A DNA stretch of 64,000 nucleotides. Origin: Sphingomonas bacterium (GTDB lineage Bacteria > Pseudomonadota > Alphaproteobacteria > Sphingomonadales > Sphingomonadaceae). A model generated the notes under the pieces. The model was given only the letters and a program-made list of their open reading frames with translations, was not told where the DNA came from and made no database searches. The position numbers and the translations under genes were made by a program. Every line of letters begins with the position of its first letter. Position 1 is the stretch's first letter. This document shows positions 34,816 to 43,159 of this stretch, in pieces. The stretch covers positions 1 through 64,000 of the forward strand of contig NZ_JAQGLK010000053.1 of NCBI RefSeq assembly GCF_028292925.1. Reading direction: 5' to 3'.

Positions 34816-35538
34816 GTGTCACCGCTCGATCCCGATCTGCTGCTGCGGGCCTATTCGATCGGCATCTTCCCGATGGCGGACAGCCGCCGCGCGCGCGATA
34901 TCTTCTGGGTCGAGCCCAAGAAGCGCGGCATCCTGCCGCTGGACGGTTTCCGCCTCTCCCGATCGCTGGCCAAGACCTTGCGGTCGGATCGGTTCCGGGT
35001 AACGGCGAACCAGGCCTTTGCCGCGGTGGTGGCCGCTTGCGCCGAAGCCACGCCGGATCGCCCGGATACGTGGATCAACGATCCGATCGAAAACGCCTAT
35101 TTCGCGCTGCACGCGCGCGGCCACGCGCACTCCGTCGAATGCTGGGAGGAGGACCGGCTCGTCGGTGGTCTGTACGGGGTAAGGCTGGGTGCCGCCTTCT
35201 TCGGCGAAAGCATGTTCAGCCGCAGCCGGGATGCATCCAAGGTCGCGCTGGCGCATCTGGTGGCGCGGCTACGGGCCGGTGGCTTCCGCCTGCTCGACTG
35301 CCAGTTCCTCACCCCCCACCTCGCCTCGCTCGGGGCGATCGAGATCGGGCGGCAGGATTATGTCGCGTTGTTGGACGGCGCGCTCGGCGGCGGGACGGGC
35401 GCCGCAGGAGCCCTCGCGGGGCCGGCCGACTTCTTCGCGCTGGACCGCGCGGAGGCCGGCTCCGGGGTGGCGACCGACACCGTTTCCGGCCCCATATCGG
35501 GATGGCGCATCGCGCAGCTCTTGGGCCAGACATCGTAG
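34816..35538 (+). CDS. aat: Leucyl/phenylalanyl-tRNA-protein transferase
   Basis: Adds leucine or phenylalanine to proteins with N-terminal Arg or Lys and so marks them for ClpAP, the N-degron pathway. The 240-residue protein has [14 protein letters not shown] near the start, [21 protein letters not shown], and [18 protein letters not shown], which matches the family signature around the aminoacyl-adenosine pocket. Start is GTG. The last 181 bases overlap the convergent DUF2155 gene. A second N-degron transferase gene, bpt, lies about 10 kb away. Confidence 0.94.
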   Translation: MSPLDPDLLLRAYSIGIFPMADSRRARDIFWVEPKKRGILPLDGFRLSRSLAKTLRSDRFRVTANQAFAAVVAACAEATPDRPDTWINDPIENAYFALHARGHAHSVECWEEDRLVGGLYGVRLGAAFFGESMFSRSRDASKVALAHLVARLRAGGFRLLDCQFLTPHLASLGAIEIGRQDYVALLDGALGGGTGAAGALAGPADFFALDRAEAGSGVATDTVSGPISGWRIAQLLGQTS

Positions 35539-36014
35539 ATCGGGTGCTCGACGACGTTGAGTGACGGCGACTCCTTGAAGACCCAGCCCGAGAAGATCCG
35601 CCGCCACCGCTGATCGCGCCCGCGCACGTCGGCCTGGAGGAAGGCGCCGGTCAGCTTCTGCGGCTCCCACGGCGCGGTCGCCTCGCAGGCGCGCAGGCGG
35701 ACGATCAGATCGCCGATGCGCACCCCCTGCCCCGGCTTCAACGTCACGTCGCGCCAGAGCCCGTTACGCTTGTTGAGGATGCCGACGATCGCCTGCCGCT
35801 CCGCCATCGGCGTATCCGCCATTGCCGCGGGAGCAGCCGGCCGGGCCGTTGATCCGGCGGGCGGTGGAACGGCCCGCCCGCTCGCGGGGGCCGGCGCCGC
35901 GACGGGCACCGCAACGGACGCCGCGGCCTGTTCGTTCTGAAGCGCCAGCGCGCCTTGCCAGGCAGCTATGCCGGCGAGCGCGGTAAGCGCCAGCGCGGCG
36001 AGCGGGTGCTTCAC
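35358..36014 (-). CDS. DUF2155 domain protein, secreted or membrane-anchored
   Basis: A 218-residue protein with an N-terminal signal or anchor ([18 protein letters not shown]), an Ala/Pro linker to about 68, and a DUF2155 domain. The domain reads [21 protein letters not shown], then [23 protein letters not shown] and Cys167. It ends with a 50-residue low-complexity tail antisense to the 3' end of aat. The start is a GTG overlapping the mlaD-like gene's TGA. The function of DUF2155 is unknown; placement after an MCE protein points to the envelope. The tail length is odd and could differ in relatives. Confidence 0.82.
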   Translation of the reverse strand: MKHPLAALALTALAGIAAWQGALALQNEQAAASVAVPVAAPAPASGRAVPPPAGSTARPAAPAAMADTPMAERQAIVGILNKRNGLWRDVTLKPGQGVRIGDLIVRLRACEATAPWEPQKLTGAFLQADVRGRDQRWRRIFSGWVFKESPSLNVVEHPIYDVWPKSCAMRHPDMGPETVSVATPEPASARSSAKKSAGPARAPAAPVPPPSAPSNNAT

Positions 36015-36535
36015 GGCGCGGGCGTCGCCGCGGTGCCATCCGGGGATGTGCCGCCGGTGCTGCTGTCCGTACTGCCGCCGCTACCCGACTTGTTGATGAA
36101 CTGACCGATCAGCCCCATCATGTCGAGAGATCCTTGCGTGTCGATGATCGTATCGCCGCTCTTCAGCGGAGTTTCCGAACCGCCGGGGACGAGCGCGACA
36201 TACGTGCCGCCGAGCAGCCCTTCCGAGGTGATCGCGGCGCTGCTGTCCGAAGGGAACTTGATCGCCGGATCCAGCGCCAGCGTCATCGCCACCTGGAAGC
36301 TCTGCGGATCGAGCTTCTGGCCGGAGACCGAGCCGACCTTCACGCCGGCAACGCGCACGTCCGTACCCGCGCTGACGCCGACAGCGTTGGGAAACAGGGC
36401 GGTCACGTGCACCGCGTCCCCGCTGGTGCGCCCGCCGGTACGCTGCAGCGCGAACAGCACGAACCACGCGGCAAGCAGCACGACCAGCAGGCCGACCAGC
36501 GCTTCGGCGCCATTTTCCCGGATCAGGCTCTTCAT
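36011..36535 (-). CDS. MlaD/MCE family lipid-transport protein
   Basis: Periplasmic, membrane-anchored subunit that passes phospholipids between the membranes. The 174-residue protein has one N-terminal helix (VGLLVVLLAAWFVLFAL), then an MCE domain: VTALFPNAVGVSAGTDVRVAGVKVG, and SEGLLGGTYVALVPGG. A Ser/Gly/Thr-rich tail follows. It begins three bases after the NDUFA12 stop. MlaE and MlaF, the usual membrane and ATPase partners, are not adjacent, so it depends on genes elsewhere or is a stand-alone MCE. mlaA is in the window at 54.3 kb. Confidence 0.9.
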   Translation of the reverse strand: MKSLIRENGAEALVGLLVVLLAAWFVLFALQRTGGRTSGDAVHVTALFPNAVGVSAGTDVRVAGVKVGSVSGQKLDPQSFQVAMTLALDPAIKFPSDSSAAITSEGLLGGTYVALVPGGSETPLKSGDTIIDTQGSLDMMGLIGQFINKSGSGGSTDSSTGGTSPDGTAATPAP

Positions 36536-36538
36536 GGC

Positions 36539-36919
36539 TTAGTTGGGGCTCCAGGCCTCATAGTCGCCGGTCGCAGCGGCGCGGCGGCCACCCTGCTCCA
36601 GCGCGCCGGCGGGCCGATACGCCTCGGGCGTGCCGGTGCGGTTGGCGACTGCGGGTTTCTCCCACGCGCGGGGGGCGGGCAATGCCTCGTCCGGCACGGC
36701 ATCGATCGTGTTGTGCAGCCAGCTATGCCATTCGGGCGGCACGCGGCTGGCATCGTTCGATCCGTTGTAGATCACCCAGCGGCGGCTGCCCTTCTTGGCC
36801 TGGAAATAGACGTTTCCAAGCGAATCCTCGCCCACCCGGCCCCCATGACGGCGGGTGAAGAGCGCGGTGCCGATGGTGGCGCCATCCCACCAGGTGAAGA
36901 TACTTTTTAGCAGGCCCAT
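36539..36919 (-). CDS. NADH dehydrogenase accessory subunit NDUFA12
   Basis: A 126-residue accessory subunit of respiratory complex I (B17.2 homologue) found in alphaproteobacteria and mitochondria. The family pattern is clear: FTWWDGATIGTALFTRRHG, DSLGNVYFQAKKG, RRWVIYNGSNDASRVPPEW and HSWLHNTID. It is peripheral and holds the assembled complex together. In this genome it is not with the nuo genes but in an operon with a cold-shock protein, a DUF192 protein and mlaD, a separation already common in the group. Confidence 0.93.
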   Translation of the reverse strand: MGLLKSIFTWWDGATIGTALFTRRHGGRVGEDSLGNVYFQAKKGSRRWVIYNGSNDASRVPPEWHSWLHNTIDAVPDEALPAPRAWEKPAVANRTGTPEAYRPAGALEQGGRRAAATGDYEAWSPN

Positions 36920-36994
36920 GCCCGTCGCTTAGCGCCGAAGCCCGCCCGGACGCAACAACTCTCGCCGCGGATCGACCGGCAGCGCCAGCGCGTG

Positions 36995-37483
36995 TCAGCC
37001 CCTTGGCCCGCCCGGCCAGCTGACCCGATCGTTCGGAGCGATGCCCTGCGCCGCGGCGGCACCGCCGGCAAGCTCCAGCACAGCCACCACCGGCTCGCCC
37101 GAATCGACCACGTCGAGCGACTGCGGCACGGTGTTGGCGGCGATCCGCGCGATCGTGCCGTCGGCGCGGATGAAGATCATGTCGAGCGGGATAAGCGTGT
37201 TCTTCATCCAGAAACCGGCTTCGCGCGCCGATGCCATCGGGAAGAGCATGCCCGTACCCTTGGCCACCTTCGTGCGGAACATAAGCCCGCGCGCCTGCTC
37301 GGCGTTTGTCCGCGCCAACTCCACCGTGAAGCGGCGCACCCCCTGCGCGGTCGTGATGCTGAGCGGCAGCCGCTGCATCGCTGCCGGCTTTGCTGCAACC
37401 GCGTTCGGCTTCGCGCAGGCCGACACACCCGCGGCGGAGGCAGCCGCGATCGCCAGCCCCGCCAGCAGCCCGAAGCGACGCAT
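36995..37483 (-). CDS. DUF192 family exported protein
   Basis: A 162-residue secreted protein. The signal sequence ends in VSACAKP, which has a lipobox-like Cys, followed by the DUF192 domain: VELARTNAEQARGLMFR, then GMLFPM, FWMKNTLIPLDMIFI and VVAVLELAGG. DUF192 proteins are small soluble barrels of unknown role in many bacteria and archaea. The ATG overlaps the cold-shock gene stop (ATGA). Longer frames upstream lie in the cold-shock gene and are not used. Confidence 0.9.
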   Translation of the reverse strand: MRRFGLLAGLAIAAASAAGVSACAKPNAVAAKPAAMQRLPLSITTAQGVRRFTVELARTNAEQARGLMFRTKVAKGTGMLFPMASAREAGFWMKNTLIPLDMIFIRADGTIARIAANTVPQSLDVVDSGEPVVAVLELAGGAAAAQGIAPNDRVSWPGGPRG

Positions 37484-38100
37484 CACTCGCCGACCGCGAC
37501 GACGACGGCCAGCGGCCCCTTGCGCCCGTCCGCGATGCGGGCGAGCAGACGTTGATCGGGAAGGAGATCGGTGATCCCGGCGCGGCGAATGGTTTCCATG
37601 TGGACGAATATATCCTGCGTCTCGCCCACGCGCACCAGGAAACCATAACCCTTCAGCCGGTTGAACCACTTGACGGTCACCGCTTCGAATTCGCCCGCTT
37701 CGTGGATCAGGCGGACGGGATCGACCCGCTCCTCGCAACGGACCGGCTGCGCATCGGCATCCGGGCCGGTGGCGCTGCTGAGGTCGATCGTGACGACGCG
37801 GCGGCACTGCAGCCCGCGATCCCGCCGCACCGCCAGGCATTCGACCCGCGCACCCTCGGGCAGGGTGCGGCGGCCATGATCGCGCAGGACGGAGAAGTGG
37901 AGGAGGACGTCGCCTTCGTCATTGTCACCCGTGACGAAGCCGAACCCGCGTGTGGCATCGAACCATTTCACCGATCCGGACACGCGCTCGAGCGGCTCGC
38001 CGCCGGCATCGACGAGATCGGCGGAGATGCCCTCGCCGTGCGACGCCTGCCGCGGCAGATCCAGATCGAACGTGGTCGATAATGGCTGGTCGAGCTTCAT
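37483..38100 (-). CDS. Double cold-shock-domain protein
   Basis: A 205-residue RNA/DNA-binding protein with two CSD modules. The first (about 40-105) has [17 protein letters not shown] and DVLLHFS; the second (about 140-205) has [15 protein letters not shown] and [10 protein letters not shown]. Both retain the aromatic RNP1 and RNP2 residues, with the KGYGF variant in the second. Such twin proteins occur in alphaproteobacteria and respond to cold or stationary phase. It heads the operon DUF192-NDUFA12-mlaD-DUF2155 and has an AT-rich inverted repeat 30 bases upstream. Confidence 0.92.
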   Translation of the reverse strand: MKLDQPLSTTFDLDLPRQASHGEGISADLVDAGGEPLERVSGSVKWFDATRGFGFVTGDNDEGDVLLHFSVLRDHGRRTLPEGARVECLAVRRDRGLQCRRVVTIDLSSATGPDADAQPVRCEERVDPVRLIHEAGEFEAVTVKWFNRLKGYGFLVRVGETQDIFVHMETIRRAGITDLLPDQRLLARIADGRKGPLAVVVAVGE

Positions 38101-38129
38101 TCAGGCCAACAACCCCCCTGTTATCCTGT

Positions 38130-38148
38130 TAATCTAGCATAAAGATTA
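38130..38148. promoter_or_regulatory. AT-rich inverted repeat before the cold-shock gene
   Basis: TAATCT (38130-38135) and AGATTA (38143-38148) form a perfect inverted repeat with a seven-base spacer between the recX stop and the cold-shock start. In a GC-rich genome this could be an operator or a 5' leader element. Confidence 0.4.
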
Positions 38149-38161
38149 CGCCGCCCGAAGA

Positions 38162-38728
38162 TCAATTCGGCTCGCCGTCCTCATCCGGGACAGGACTGAT
38201 GCCGGGATCGGCATAGGCGAAGGCCCGCGCGACGTGGCTCGGGTGGCCGGCGCGGAGCATCGCCGCCAGCGACTTGTGCCGCTGCTCCCGATCTCCCGCC
38301 TCCCTCGCGAACGGCCCGATTCGCCGCCGCCGGGCAAATGCCTCGCCTGCCGCCCACGGCGACTCGGCCGCACCCTGCAGCGCCGCTTCGCTGTCCTCGC
38401 TGTCGATCCCCGCCGCGCGCAAGGCGGCGCCCACGCGGTGGGCACCATAGCCACGCCGGCCGAGCGAGGCTGTGCGCGCCTCGGCAAACGCGCGATCGTC
38501 GACAAAGCCGGCCTCGGTCAGCCGCGCGATCAGCGACTCGATTGCCGGGGGGTGGTCGCCCGCCCAGCCCCGCTCGGTCAGCTTGCGGCCGAGATACGCC
38601 CGGAGCTTGGCGCGACTCGTGGCGTAGCGCGCGACATAATCGATCGCGAGCCGCTCGATGGCGGCCGCGTCCAGCGGCCGACGGTTGCGATCTGATCCTT
38701 CACGTGCCACGCGCCACGATTGTGCCAC
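38162..38728 (-). CDS. recX: RecX family regulatory protein
   Basis: Inhibitor of RecA filament growth. The 188-residue protein is helical with the three-helix repeats of RecX: YVARYATSRAKLRAYLGRKL, then IESLIARLTEAGFVDDRAFA and GYGAHRVGAALRAAGI, the last two being typical. recA is not beside it, as is common in the group. GTG at 38728 is the likely start, with no clear ribosome site, and GTG at 38710 is possible. It is divergent from the acyl-AMP ligase gene by 59 bases. Confidence 0.87.
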   Translation of the reverse strand: MAQSWRVAREGSDRNRRPLDAAAIERLAIDYVARYATSRAKLRAYLGRKLTERGWAGDHPPAIESLIARLTEAGFVDDRAFAEARTASLGRRGYGAHRVGAALRAAGIDSEDSEAALQGAAESPWAAGEAFARRRRIGPFAREAGDREQRHKSLAAMLRAGHPSHVARAFAYADPGISPVPDEDGEPN

Positions 38729-38787
38729 AGTAGGGCCGGATTGAGTAGTTTTTAGCTCCGTGAGCGGAGAGATGGGAGCCGCCGAGG

Positions 38788-40566
38788 GTGCTTACAGAGG
38801 TTTCAGGGGCGGCAATCGATGGCGCGGGCACCCGCGCGACGACCGCTGTTGCCCCGACGCCCACGCGGGACGAACTGTCGCGGCGCTTCTCGGACTTCGC
38901 CACGCTCGGGCAAGCGATGGACTATGCCGCCACCGGTAAACGCGGCCTCAATTTTCACGACCCGCGCGGCAATCTCGCGCGGGTCTATCCGTATTCGGAG
39001 CTGCGCGCCGACGCGATCGCCTGCGCCTATCGCCTGATCGGCCACGGCCTCGTGCCGGGGGACAGGGTCGCACTCGTCGCCGAGACGGGAACCGAGTTCG
39101 CCGCCTTGTTCTTCGGCTGCGTCTATGCCGGCGTCTGGCCGGTCCCGCTGCCCCTGCCGACCTCGTTCGGCGGGCGCGACAGTTATATCGACCAGCTCTC
39201 CGTCCAGCTTGGCAGCTCCGATCCGAAGCTGCTGCTCTACCCCGCCGAACTGGCCGAGCTTGCCGGCGCGGCGGCGGCCTCGTGCGGCGTGGAGGGCATC
39301 GCCTGGGAGGATTTCGCCGGCCTGCCCGCGGCAGCGGCGGCGCTGCCCACCCCCGATCCGGACGACGTCGCCTACCTTCAATATTCGAGCGGATCGACGC
39401 GCTTTCCGCACGGCGTCGCCGTCACCCACCGCGCGCTCCTCAACAATCTGGCGGCGCATTCCCACGGCATGGAAGTGATCGAAACCGATCGCTGCATTTC
39501 ATGGCTGCCCTGGTATCACGACATGGGGCTGGTCGGCTGCTTCCTCTCGCCGGTCGCCAACCAGGTCTCCACCGATTACCTGAAGACCGAGGATTTCGCC
39601 CGCCGGCCGCTGGCGTGGCTCGACCTGATCAGCCGCAATGACGGCACGACGCTCAGCTACTCGCCGACGTTCGGCTACGATATCTGCGCACGGCGCATGT
39701 CGAGCCAGTCGAAGGTGTCGGAGCGATTCGATCTGTCGCGCTGGCGGATCGCCGGCAACGGCGCGGACATGATCCGGCCGGACGTGATGCAGGCCTTTGT
39801 CGATGCCTTCGCCGATGCCGGGTTCAGCGCCTCGGCCTTCCTGCCCAGCTACGGGCTGGCCGAGGCGACCCTGGCGGTATCGATCATGCCGCCGGGCGAG
39901 GGTATCGTCGTCGAGCTGGTCGAGGAGACGCAGCTGTCCGGCGGGGGCGATCGGGTCGGCCGGCCGCAACGGTATCGCTCCATCGTCAATTGCGGCAAGC
40001 CGGTGCGCGACATGATCGTGCAGATCCGCGACGAGGACGGCGCGGTTCTTCCGGAACGTGCCATCGGCAAGCTGTGGGCCAAGGGGCCCTCGATCATGCA
40101 GGGCTATTTCCGCGACGAGACGGCCACCGCGGCGTGCATGTACGACGGCTGGCTGGATACCGGCGACATGGGCTATCTGTCCGATGGCTACGTCTACATC
40201 GTCGGCCGCGCCAAAGACATGATCATCATCAACGGCAAGAATCACTGGCCGCAGGATATCGAGTGGGCGGTCGAGCAGTTGCCCGGTTTCAAGGCGGGCG
40301 ACATCGCCGCCTTCGCGATCACCACCCCCGGTGGGGAGGAAACTCCCGCGGTCCTGGTCCAGTGCCGGACCTCGGACCCCGCCGAGCGCACCCGCCTGCG
40401 CGACAAGATCCGGGAGAAGGTGCGGTCGATCACCGGCATGAACTGCGTGGTCGAACTGGTGCCCCCGCGCACCCTGCCGCGCACCAGTTCGGGCAAGCTC
40501 AGCCGGGCCAAGGCGCGCAACCTGTATCTCTCCGGTGAGATCCAGCCCTACGATCTCGCCGCCTGA
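38788..40566 (+). CDS. Fatty acyl-AMP ligase
   Basis: Activates a fatty acid as acyl-adenylate and probably loads it on a carrier protein. The 592-residue protein is a FAAL: VWPVPLPLP near 120, a P-loop SSGSTRFPHGV (the canonical Lys is replaced), LPSYGLAEATLAVS (motif A5), WLDTGDMGYL (A7), and LPRTSSGKLSRAKAR (A10 with catalytic Lys). Replacement of the CoA-loop region is typical of FAALs. Start is GTG. In Caulobacter an acyl-ACP synthetase supplies the sphingolipid carrier, so this gene may serve acp-spt at 8 kb; that link is inference. Confidence 0.85.
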   Translation: MLTEVSGAAIDGAGTRATTAVAPTPTRDELSRRFSDFATLGQAMDYAATGKRGLNFHDPRGNLARVYPYSELRADAIACAYRLIGHGLVPGDRVALVAETGTEFAALFFGCVYAGVWPVPLPLPTSFGGRDSYIDQLSVQLGSSDPKLLLYPAELAELAGAAAASCGVEGIAWEDFAGLPAAAAALPTPDPDDVAYLQYSSGSTRFPHGVAVTHRALLNNLAAHSHGMEVIETDRCISWLPWYHDMGLVGCFLSPVANQVSTDYLKTEDFARRPLAWLDLISRNDGTTLSYSPTFGYDICARRMSSQSKVSERFDLSRWRIAGNGADMIRPDVMQAFVDAFADAGFSASAFLPSYGLAEATLAVSIMPPGEGIVVELVEETQLSGGGDRVGRPQRYRSIVNCGKPVRDMIVQIRDEDGAVLPERAIGKLWAKGPSIMQGYFRDETATAACMYDGWLDTGDMGYLSDGYVYIVGRAKDMIIINGKNHWPQDIEWAVEQLPGFKAGDIAAFAITTPGGEETPAVLVQCRTSDPAERTRLRDKIREKVRSITGMNCVVELVPPRTLPRTSSGKLSRAKARNLYLSGEIQPYDLAA

Positions 40567-40626
40567 CCCGCCTGCACCCTTGCGCTGGCAGCGACCGGCC
40601 GCTATGTGCGCCGGTCTCCGATCTGG

Positions 40627-40702
40627 AGGAGTGTAGCTCAGTTGGTAGAGCATCGGTCTCCAAAACCGAGGGCCGTGGGTTCGAGTCCCCCCACTCCTGC
40701 CA
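40627..40702 (+). tRNA. tRNA-Trp (CCA), CCA encoded
   Basis: Acceptor AGGAGTG pairs with CACTCCT; the D arm has GCTCAGTTGGTAGAGC; the anticodon loop CTCCAAA gives CCA; the T arm is GTGGGTTCGAGTCCCCC. Discriminator G and CCA are present. It sits ahead of secE, as tRNA-Trp does in many proteobacteria. Confidence 0.97.
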
Positions 40703-40735
40703 TCTGCTGAAAGGCAGAAGCGGCGCAGATCGGTA

Positions 40736-40805
40736 GACAGGATCGGGCCAGGGTCGCGCCGGTGGATTTCCGGATGCGGCCGCTGGCCCTGTCCGGTTTG
40801 TTTTG
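40736..40805 (+). terminator. Hairpin between tRNA-Trp and secE
   Basis: GGGCCAG (40745-40751) pairs with CTGGCCC (40783-40789), extended by GACA/TGTC outside, and followed by CCGGTTTGTTTTG. It may terminate the tRNA transcript or attenuate into secE. Confidence 0.4.
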
Positions 40806-40826
40806 AAGCGGAAGGGCTGCGAAAAC

Positions 40827-41066
40827 GTGTCGGCGGTGTCAACAGGCGGGTTCTTCGGAAAGGTCGGCGACCTCGTCCGCAGCGTGCCCGAATTCATCCA
40901 GCAGGTGAAGGCGGAGACGCTCAAGGTCTCTTGGCCCACCCGGCGGGAAACAATCGTCACCGCGATCATGGTCGTCATCATGGCGTTCACGCTCGGCATC
41001 TTCTTCTTCGCCGTCGATACGGTATTCAGCCGGATCGTTCAGGCGCTGCTTTCGACCCTCGACTAA
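40827..41066 (+). CDS. secE: Preprotein translocase subunit SecE
   Basis: Small essential subunit of the SecYEG channel. The 79-residue protein has a cytosolic amphipathic segment (VPEFIQQVKAETLKVSWPTRRET, with the conserved VSWPTRxET motif) and one membrane helix (IMVVIMAFTLGIFFFAVDTVF). GTG at 40827 was chosen because GGAAGGG lies ten bases upstream and it starts the conserved part; the TTG at 40803 is an alternative. It is followed by nusG, 33 bases on, the usual secE-nusG pair. Confidence 0.93.
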   Translation: MSAVSTGGFFGKVGDLVRSVPEFIQQVKAETLKVSWPTRRETIVTAIMVVIMAFTLGIFFFAVDTVFSRIVQALLSTLD

Positions 41067-41099
41067 TTCTGGGTTGGACTGAGTTTTAGGATCGCTTCC

Positions 41100-41639
41100 A
41101 TGTCGCGCTGGTACATCATCCACGCCTATTCGGGCTTCGAGAACAAGGTCCGCGACGCCATCATGGCGGACGCGACGCGGCTCGGGCTCGATGCCCTCGT
41201 CGAATCGGTCGAAGTGCCGACCGAGAAGATCACCGAGGTCCGCCGCGGCAAGAAGATCACGTCGGATCGGAAATTCTTCCCCGGCTACGTGCTCGCCAAG
41301 CTCGAGATGAACGACGACGTCTATCACCTCGTCAAGAACACGCCGAAGGTGACGGGCTTCCTCGGTTCCTCGGGCAAGCCGCAGCCGATCACCGAGGCCG
41401 AGGCCGCACGCATCCTGAACACCAAGGACGAGGCCGCCGCCGCTGCGCCGAAGCAGAAGGTGAAGGTCGACTTCGAGATTGGCGATCAGGTGAAGGTGCT
41501 CGACGGTCCGTTCGCCAGCTTCAACGGGCTGGTCGAGGAGCTCGATTTCGATCGCAGCCGCGTCAAGGTGTCGGTGTCGATCTTCGGCCGCGCCACCCCG
41601 GTCGAGCTCGAGTTCGAACAGGTCGAGCGCGTCAAATAA
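41100..41639 (+). CDS. nusG: Transcription termination/antitermination factor NusG
   Basis: Binds RNA polymerase and couples it to ribosomes or Rho. The 179-residue protein has the NGN domain (WYIIHAYSGFENKVRD, FFPGYVLAKLEM, VKNTPKVTGFLG) and a C-terminal KOW motif (FEIGDQVKVLDGPFASFNGLVEEL). Between them is an alanine-rich linker with lysines. It is the middle of secE-nusG-rplKA. Confidence 0.97.
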   Translation: MSRWYIIHAYSGFENKVRDAIMADATRLGLDALVESVEVPTEKITEVRRGKKITSDRKFFPGYVLAKLEMNDDVYHLVKNTPKVTGFLGSSGKPQPITEAEAARILNTKDEAAAAAPKQKVKVDFEIGDQVKVLDGPFASFNGLVEELDFDRSRVKVSVSIFGRATPVELEFEQVERVK

Positions 41640-41722
41640 AAAGGTTTCCGGTTCCGGCCGGATCAGTCGCGGGAGGCGGGCTTCGGCCAGCCGCATGGAC
41701 CGCTAAGCCATAGGAGTGAAAC

Positions 41723-42154
41723 ATGGCGAAGAAGATTACCGGTTACATCAAGCTGCAGGTGCCGGCCGGCAAGGCCAATCCCAGCCCGCCGATCGGCCCC
41801 GCTCTGGGTCAGCGCGGCGTCAACATCATGGAATTCTGCAAGGCGTTCAACGCCTCGACGGGCGACCACGACGTCGGCACGCCGCTGCCGACCGTGATCA
41901 CCGTCTATGCCGATCGCAGCTTCTCGTTCGCGACGAAGACGCCGCCGGCGACGTACCTGATCAAGAAGGCCGCCAACCTGAAGTCGGGCTCCAAGGAGCC
42001 GGGCAAGGTGTCCGCCGGAACGATCAAGCGTTCGCAGCTCGCCGAAATCGCCCAGGCCAAGATGAAGGACCTGAACGCGAACGATATCGAGGCTGCAACG
42101 AACACGATCGAAGGCTCCGCCCGCGCGATGGGCCTCGAAGTGGTGGAGGGCTGA
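41723..42154 (+). CDS. rplK: 50S ribosomal protein L11
   Basis: Ribosomal stalk-base protein at the GTPase centre. The 143 residues carry the N-terminal [30 protein letters not shown] and C-terminal [13 protein letters not shown]. The spacing to nusG is 83 bases and to rplA four bases. Confidence 0.98.
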   Translation: MAKKITGYIKLQVPAGKANPSPPIGPALGQRGVNIMEFCKAFNASTGDHDVGTPLPTVITVYADRSFSFATKTPPATYLIKKAANLKSGSKEPGKVSAGTIKRSQLAEIAQAKMKDLNANDIEAATNTIEGSARAMGLEVVEG

Positions 42155-42158
42155 TAAC

Positions 42159-42857
42159 ATGGCCAAGCTCAGCAAGAAGGCCAAGGCGATGGCCGCGGCA
42201 GTGGATACCCTGAAGCTGCACGGCGTCGACGAGGCGATCGGCCTCGTCAAGGCGAACGCCACGGCGAAGTTCGACGAGACGATCGAGGTCGCGCTCAACC
42301 TGGGCGTCGATCCGCGTCACGCCGACCAGATGGTCCGCGGCGTGGTCACGCTGCCCAGCGGCACCGGCAAGACGGTTCGCGTCGGCGTGTTCGCCCGCGG
42401 TGCGAAGGCGGACGAAGCCCGCGCGGCGGGTGCCGATGTCGTCGGCGCCGAGGATCTGCTCGAAATCGTTCAGGGTGGCACGATCGAGTTCGATCGCTGC
42501 ATCGCCACGCCCGACATGATGGGTCTGGTCGGCCGCCTCGGTAAGGTTCTGGGTCCGAAGGGCCTGATGCCGAACCCGAAGCTCGGCACGGTGACGATGA
42601 ACGTCGCCGCCGCTGTCGAGGCTGCCAAGGGCGGCCAGGTCGAGTTCCGCGTCGAGAAGGCGGGGATCATCCACTCCGGCATCGGCAAGGCGAGCTTCCC
42701 GGCAGCTGACCTGCGCGCCAACTTCGACGCGTTCGTCGATGCGATCCTGAGGGCCAAGCCGACGGGCTCCAAGGGCAAGTATCTGAACAAGATCTCGGTC
42801 AGCTCCTCGATGGGGCCGGGCGTGAAGGTCGATGTCGCGGAAGTGAACGTCGCCTAA
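42159..42857 (+). CDS. rplA: 50S ribosomal protein L1
   Basis: Forms the L1 stalk that handles deacylated tRNA and represses its own operon. The 232-residue protein has the family segments [18 protein letters not shown] and [40 protein letters not shown] hairpin follows ten bases after the stop. Confidence 0.98.
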   Translation: MAKLSKKAKAMAAAVDTLKLHGVDEAIGLVKANATAKFDETIEVALNLGVDPRHADQMVRGVVTLPSGTGKTVRVGVFARGAKADEARAAGADVVGAEDLLEIVQGGTIEFDRCIATPDMMGLVGRLGKVLGPKGLMPNPKLGTVTMNVAAAVEAAKGGQVEFRVEKAGIIHSGIGKASFPAADLRANFDAFVDAILRAKPTGSKGKYLNKISVSSSMGPGVKVDVAEVNVA

Positions 42858-43159
42858 CCACATTCCTGCCGCCCTTCGGGGCGGCACGAACCCCTCCCCG
42901 CGCCGCTCCGGCGGCCGCGGAGGTATCCGTCCGAGACTGCGGGTGGGCGTCAGCCCTTAATCTCCCGCAATAGACGGGGAAGCGTTTTCCGGTGGCCCGT
43001 GCAAGCGGGCATACCGGGTCTGCCGGCGGGGTCCTTCCCGCCCGCGTCAGGCAACCTCCCCCATCACTCCCGGACGAACCGCCGGGCCGTACATCGTGTG
43101 CGGCCCGACGGCTCAAACGCCTGCCGGGCTGTCCGGCGGGCAGTGCAATGGAGTGAGGC
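42858..43159 (+). promoter_or_regulatory. Leader of rplJL with several hairpins (probable L10 regulatory region)
   Basis: A 302-base untranslated gap between rplA and rplJ. Hairpins are visible at 42867-42886 (8-bp stem, TTCG loop), 42989-43017 (CCGGT/ACCGG around GCCCG/CGGGC with an internal loop), 43084-43106 (GGGCCG/CGGCCC) and 43119-43141 (9-bp stem), the last 18 bases before the start. This arrangement suits the known autoregulation of rplJL by L10 bound to its leader. The exact L10 site is not determined. Confidence 0.6.
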
